A stretch of DNA of 8,149 nt, from assembly GCA_027034965.1 (NCBI GenBank), contig JALVWL010000189.1:1-8149 (forward strand). The letters are read 5' to 3'. Positions 5,301-8,149 of the stretch are shown one piece after another. Below the pieces are notes generated by a model. It was not told the origin of the DNA. It did no database searches and saw only the letters and a list, made by a program, of their open reading frames with translations. Position numbers and translations under genes: made by a program. Each line of letters opens with the position of its first letter. The first letter of the stretch is position 1. This stretch comes from Candidatus Omnitrophota bacterium. GTDB lineage: Bacteria; Omnitrophota; Gorgyraeia; S143-82.

Positions 5301-8149
5301 ATACCCTTATCCCCCATACTATCAATCAACTTGCATTGGCGCTCTATATGATTAATCCTATTGAACATATTAATCCTGTTCGAATGGCCAGGTTGTCAGA
5401 AGAGATAGCAGTACGAATTACAGGACTTCAGCGCCGAATGGTAGTAATGGAGTTAGGACAGGTCCTTGAGGATATAGGGGATGACTATAGAGATTTCTTT
5501 AGAGAATTTCTAGAACTATACGTGAAGCCATATGGCTTTAAGGATAGGATATTTGATTATAGTATTTCATTATTTCTCCCTGGTGATACATTGGGTGGTG
5601 ATTCTCTTGCCTTTGTTGCTGCCCCTGGGAGAAAGGATATCTTGATTAATAAGAAAAGATTAGATGAGGTTTTGTCGAACAAGGATGAAAAAGATAGATT
5701 CTCCTGGGAGTTGTTGAACAAAATTCTAGAGGTTATGCCTTCTGCAGAGTGGTACGATACAGTCCTTAAAATAAGAAAATTATTCCGATACGAGAAGTCA
5801 GCAGGTATCACTGATCCGATTATTTCTTTGGGTAAAAATGCAGAGGTCCTAAGGAGGGCCTTATCTAGTGCAAGGATGGAAAAGGAACAGCTATTGCATA
5901 TATTAGGAATTATAAATGTTATAGAGAAATTTATCCTTAAAGTAACGAAAGAATTTGAAAAGTACAAAGGGAAAAAAGAATCTGTGATAGATATATCATC
6001 TCGTTATCCCCATAAGCAGGGGGTAAATCTTGGATTTGTAATATGGGATGTTGTCAATGAGTTTCTGTCAATGCTTGTTCCCCTACTTGACAACATAGAT
6101 AGATCCATTCTCTTATTAGAGAATAATAGGGAGTCTATTGCTAGAGCTATTGATATTTCTTATCTTGACAATTTTCTAGGTAGTTATGAACAATTGAAAA
6201 AAGAAATGGATAACTATGCACAGTATATGTCTATTAGCAGTAGCTCTATTTCCAACAAGGTAAATATTGTAATCAAAGAAGCTAGCAATGAGGATCTTCG
6301 TGAATGGTTAGAAAAAGGTAGATATTTCAACAAAGCTATATGGCAACATTTCTTAAACTGGATTGATAAGAATACCTCCTCTAAGGAAATACTTTTTAAA
6401 GCAGAGAAAAATGGTAAGGTAGTGGCTATGCTTCTCGCCATAAAAACGAATATACCTTTTAGAGATAGATTTGGAAATATCTCTACTGATGAAAGACTTC
6501 AGGTGCTCCTTATGGAGACAGATGCTGCTAATAGAAGGCAGGGGATAATGAAAACAATGATAGCTTCCCTTTACAATACATTTAGACTACCAATATTTGC
6601 CAATATTGTTGCTCAAGACGTTGAGGTTATTGCCTATAGAATAGGTTTTGAACGCCTACATCGCAATGTGTGGAAATATTCTTCCTCTTCTATTATTTCC
6701 TATAAGGAGAAAGATTCTTCGAAGCTATTTCCTGAGATAGATGGTGTACGTTACTTTAATGTTGGGAGATTTAAGAGAGTTTTACAAGATGTATCGCTTA
6801 TCTTGGATACAAACCTTAGTCTATTTGGCAGTAGCGATTACATTGCTAATAATAATGGATTGGTTCCATTAATTAATATGTCAGATGGGACTCCTGTTGT
6901 TGGAGATATTGATATATTCGTTGATGCTGCACCTTTTTCTATCCCAGTTGATGTCTTGAATAGGGAAATAACAAGAGCTTTGCCATTAGGTTATACTATA
7001 AAAATTATTAAGCCTGGCAATTCTTATAAGACCTATAATGTCCTTGTCAGAAAGAGATTGCTTTCCATTAAGGAGATTATAAAGGTTGAATATAGTTACA
7101 CTGAATATCGTGATTTTTCTTCTACTAGGATGCTGTTAAATGAGTGTATATCTGTTATTAAACATCCTCTATACAAAGATGTAACGAATGGACCTAAACA
7201 GATAAAAAGAGCAATATATCTGTTGAAATTATTCGGATGCCAACCTCTTGCAATGGGTATGCTTTCTTATATGCATAGGGGAATATTTCCAGAAGATTCT
7301 ATTGTCAAGAACGCAGTAGATGTACTCAGTAGGGTTAGTGATGAGGAAATAAGAAGAGTTACATCTACAATGAGATTTTCATCTGCCGCAGTCAATGGCC
7401 GGGGATATAGTGAGAATGCTGTAACTAGGGAAATGGAAAACCCGTGGGGGGCTAGTCCCGGCCTTATTGACTGTGATTCGCCTGAGATAAAGAGATACAG
7501 AGATGGTATGCACAGTTTGAAATCACCTATAACTGTTTGGGAGGCCCTAAAGCTGCGATTAAGCAAGAAATACGAAGATGTGTATGATAGATTTTCAAGG
7601 CTTAAGTCTTATAAAGATCTTTGCAGTCTTATATCAGAGCTCTTTGCTGTGGTAGATGAATATGCCCGAAGTGGGATATTGGGTGTACCACCTGATATAG
7701 GCCTATCTGTGATAAGAAAGAATTTTGATTCGATTAAAGCTGCTATGCTTGAATTTACTTCTTTTGTAAATAAGAATGAAATAAGACCTGAGGTACGTAA
7801 TACTGTAAATGCGATGCTAATGGCTGTTGATTCCATCCTTAAGATAAGTGAAGATGTCCTCTTTTGGAGTGGAAATTCGCTTTTCCCTGAAAATATTTAC
7901 GATTTTCTGCTTTCTATTATTCAACCAATTTCTCTTGTTAATAAAGAAATTATCTTTAAATTGGTTGTGTCTCGCGAATTGAGAAATAAGGAGGTATGGA
8001 TTTATCGTTCACTTATTAGAATTAGATTGGAAGAATTGTTGAGAAATGCGGTTAAGTATAGCGATGCGAAATGTATTAAAGTTTATGCATATGAAGCAGG
8101 TGGAGAGCTTGTTATAGGGGTCAAGGATTATGGAGTTGGATTTTCTAAG
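2..8149 (+). CDS. Giant multidomain protein, internal fragment of at least 2716 residues (partial at both ends)
   Basis: The second forward frame was read from base 2 to the last base without a stop, and frame was checked at many line boundaries. The fragment has 2716 codons, and both ends run out of the window, so the true start, stop and length are unknown. Two ATG codons at 11 and 14 are the first in frame. The 10 bases before them show no ribosome binding site and the frame is open upstream, so they are not called as the start. Recognisable domains in order are sigma-70 regions 2-4, a TreT-like GT4 glycosyltransferase, a GNAT acetyltransferase, a possible nucleotidyltransferase and a GHKL ATPase, joined by long unrecognised segments. 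Arginine is mostly AGA/AGG in all domains, so none looks recently acquired. No membrane segment or signal peptide was seen. The layout resembles the giant ORFs of Candidatus Omnitrophota (inference). The overall function is unknown. Confidence 0.96.
2354..3067 (+). other. Embedded sigma-70 family module, regions 2-3-4 (residues 785-1022)
   Basis: The order of conserved blocks is that of a group 1/2 sigma-70 factor, which directs RNA polymerase to promoters. Region 2 runs from about 794 to 873: the helix after IANEKLV, the DLVGYGKMGL block (821-830), KFDWRRGTQFSTY (836-848), then YWIEAQIRRGI (851-861) and IKVPLKIKG. Region 3 includes GRYPTDKEIAQQF, near the RxPTxxEIA signature of primary sigmas. 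An acidic stretch before EIIPD matches region 3.2. Region 4 (965-1021) has LSPREEKILRLRFGIG and a helix-turn-helix ending TRERVRQIQKRALARLEE. Compared with E. coli RpoD, the -35-contacting residues R584, E585, R588 and Q589 correspond to R1003, E1004, R1007 and Q1008, all kept. The core-binding Q406 and E407 become G824 and Y825, and the -10-reading Q437 and T440 become A855 and R858. Region 1.2 is not recognisable. Module identity is strong; promoter-directing activity is doubtful. Confidence 0.93.
3068..3787 (+). other. Linker after the sigma module, unrecognised, C-terminal part helical (residues 1023-1262)
   Basis: No known family is recognised. The first 110 residues are mixed, with a Ser/Gly-rich start (about 1024-1031) and an acidic, aromatic stretch around 1110-1130 (LLLDEDGYYPF). 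From about residue 1135 the sequence is consistent with a helix bundle: long runs of Leu, Ile, Arg and Ala, including IIAMRQFLHSF and KANRYIANRM. The segment leads directly into the glycosyltransferase with no low-complexity hinge. It could be a spacer or a protein-binding helical domain; the sequence does not decide. Confidence 0.55.
3788..5356 (+). other. GT4-family glycosyltransferase domain similar to trehalose synthase TreT (residues 1263-1785)
   Basis: TreT joins a nucleotide-activated glucose to glucose to make trehalose, with retention of configuration, using two Rossmann-like lobes (GT-B fold). N-lobe marks: HINATKVGGGVAEML (1320-1333), W1349, FFEVTKTWHNALQGD (1359-1373), RIHIDTS (1440-1446), VVFHREEFA, and NDKNRGLSEGEI (1495-1506), close to the TreT SEKNxELxxxEI stretch. 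C-lobe marks: ISRFDKAKGH (1605-1614), with R1607 and K1612 at the usual spacing of the donor-binding pair. FKEGFGLTVSE (1691-1701) contains the EX7E pair E1693/E1701, followed by VIGGRTGGI and IVDGVTGIL. The core looks intact, but TreT's usual HDPQP reads EDQQP (1421-1425), a His-to-Glu and Pro-to-Gln change. The domain is about 520 residues against roughly 410 for stand-alone TreT, and most of the excess is a repeat insertion between the lobes. A related GT4 specificity is possible, so no gene symbol is given. Confidence 0.88.
4556..4795 (+). repeat. Insertion in the glycosyltransferase made of a 32-residue repeat, 2.5 copies
   Basis: Copies begin at residues 1519, 1551 and 1583 (bases 4556, 4652 and 4748), a period of exactly 32 residues or 96 bases. 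Each starts with two hydrophobics and Asp, then x-x-Gly: LVDHRGERIPV, LFDRYGKPLNV and FFDEKGNQIDI. The two full copies continue with Leu-x-x-Leu and EEL (residues 1537-1539 and 1569-1571) and a charged helix; the third breaks off where the C-lobe begins (FLGRIFLIFISRFD). The pattern suggests a short beta hairpin plus a helix per unit. At DNA level the copies have diverged, so this is an old duplication kept at protein level. It sits where TreT passes from the N-lobe to the C-lobe, between the NDKNRGLS and ISRFD blocks. I do not recognise the repeat as a named family. Confidence 0.8.
5357..6256 (+). other. Unrecognised, mostly helical region between glycosyltransferase and acetyltransferase (residues 1786-2085)
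   Basis: No family is recognised. The first part contains a possible small alpha/beta unit (about 1850-1900): a strand-like ISLFLPGD, a Gly-rich turn, then LAFVAAPGRKDILINKKRLDEVL. From about residue 1900 on, Leu/Ile/Glu/Lys-rich runs suggest several long helices (for example around 1955-1990 and 2020-2075). The last 10 residues before the acetyltransferase are Ser-rich (SISSSSIS), a plausible flexible hinge. No catalytic motif is visible. A position resembling that of a zinc-peptidase helix reads SWELLNKIL and lacks metal-binding His residues. Confidence 0.5.
6257..6691 (+). other. GNAT-type N-acetyltransferase domain (residues about 2086-2230)
   Basis: GNAT enzymes transfer an acetyl group from acetyl-CoA to an amine. 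The order of elements fits: a first strand and helix (VNIVIKEASNEDLREWL), a strand pair (ILFKAEKNGKVVAMLLAI), the central strand LQVLLMETDAANRRQGIMKTMI (about 2166-2187) and, at the end, IAYRIGFERL (2210-2219), the usual tyrosine-x-x-GF close. The CoA pyrophosphate loop is normally R/Q-x-x-G-x-G/A. Here it is R2178-R-Q-G2181-I-M2183, so the last small residue is a Met. The length, about 145 residues, is normal for the family. Cofactor binding may still occur, but activity cannot be assumed. The substrate is unknown; the domain is one of several enzyme-like units in the same polypeptide. Confidence 0.75.
6791..7108 (+). other. Possible minimal nucleotidyltransferase fold (residues about 2264-2369)
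   Basis: A helix ends in SLFGSSDY (2273-2280). After about 20 residues comes VVGDIDIFVDA (2299-2309), then a predicted helix (VLNREITRAL) and strands. Nucleotidyltransferases of the MNT/DNA-polymerase-beta fold typically have a Gly-Ser pair, then Asp-x-Asp on the next strand for metal binding. G2276-S2277 and D2302/D2304 fit this, but the spacing is longer than the usual 9-13 residues, which would need an inserted loop (NNNGLVPLINMSDGT). A third acidic residue could be E2363 or E2368; this is uncertain. It may act on a nucleotide substrate or may be a degenerate fold. No partner toxin/antitoxin-like gene is visible because the whole window is one gene. Confidence 0.45.
7109..7921 (+). other. 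Unrecognised region before the ATPase domain, largely helical (residues 2370-2640)
   Basis: No family is recognised. Residues 2370-2460 look helical (RMLLNECISVI, KQIKRAIYLLKLFG). A polar, Gly/Asn/Pro-rich stretch follows (about 2461-2500, including AAVNGRGYSENA and NPWGASPG), probably a loop or flexible linker. From about 2505 to 2640 helices resume (ALKLRLSKKYEDVYDRF, LISELFAVVDEYARSG, AMLMAVDSILKISEDVLFW). In a classical sensor kinase this last part would be the dimerisation helices carrying the phospho-acceptor histidine. Here no histidine occurs after H2504, so it is not a standard DHp domain. Confidence 0.55.
7922..8149 (+). other. GHKL (HATPase_c) ATP-binding domain, N-terminal part, cut by window edge (residues 2641-2716)
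   Basis: This is the ATP-binding fold of histidine kinases, gyrase B, Hsp90 and MutL. The N-box reads RLEELLRNAVKYSDA: E2678 and N2682 have the usual spacing of four for the catalytic Glu and the Mg-binding Asn, with A2683 and K2685-Y2686 matching the NAxKY typical of histidine kinases. After a strand-turn-strand (IKVYAYEAGGELVIGVKD), the G1 box is DYGVGF, D2709-x-G2711-x-G2713, which binds the adenine. The window ends three residues later, so the ATP lid and G2 box are not visible. Key residues seen so far are intact. The usual His just before the N-box Glu is a Glu (E2677). Confidence 0.85.

Noticed and set aside
5705..5737. Degenerate zinc-peptidase helix (SWELLNKIL)
   Set aside because: It resembles the position of an HExxH helix only by context; both metal-binding histidines are absent and no other peptidase mark is seen.
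5557..5967. Minus-strand ORF of 136 codons
   Set aside because: The translation is Ser/Phe/Leu-rich without motifs and lies opposite the open + frame; it is the reverse complement of coding sequence.
7988..7998. AAGGAGG next to an ATG at 7996
   Set aside because: The spacing of one base is too short for initiation and the ATG is out of frame; it encodes Lys-Glu-Val-Trp at the start of the ATPase domain.

Overview
The whole window lies inside one protein-coding gene. On the + strand, the frame whose codons start at positions 2, 5, 8 and so on stays open from base 2 to base 8149. That is 2716 consecutive codons with no stop, and the frame is open at both edges. No intergenic space, RNA gene, promoter, terminator, CRISPR array or mobile element was seen, and minus-strand ORFs are shadows of this frame. 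Residue r below is encoded by bases 3r-1 to 3r+1.

The protein is a mosaic of domains that are normally separate proteins. In order: (1) about 785 residues of unrecognised, strand-rich sequence; (2) a nearly complete sigma-70 module, regions 2 to 4, at residues 785-1022; (3) a helical linker; (4) a GT4 glycosyltransferase resembling trehalose synthase TreT, residues 1263-1785, with an insertion made of a 32-residue repeat; (5) a helical region of about 300 residues; (6) a GNAT-type acetyltransferase, about 2086-2230; (7) a possible nucleotidyltransferase fold, about 2264-2369; (8) another helical region; (9) the start of a GHKL (histidine-kinase-type) ATPase domain, cut by the window edge. No signal peptide or membrane segment was seen, so this part of the protein looks cytoplasmic.

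Organism: a bacterium with fairly low GC (roughly 40% by eye), strong use of AGA/AGG for arginine, and the standard code (tryptophan is always TGG and there is no in-frame TGA). Giant ORFs mixing glycosyltransferase, GNAT, nucleotidyltransferase and kinase-like domains are known from Candidatus Omnitrophota. That phylum is my best guess, by inference only; no marker gene is present.

How the parts might work together is unknown. The sigma module keeps its -35-reading helix but has lost typical core-binding and -10-reading residues. The ATPase domain has no candidate phospho-acceptor histidine in the 212 visible residues before and within it. Several modules therefore look like repurposed folds in one very large scaffold or multi-enzyme, rather than a standard sigma factor and a standard sensor kinase.
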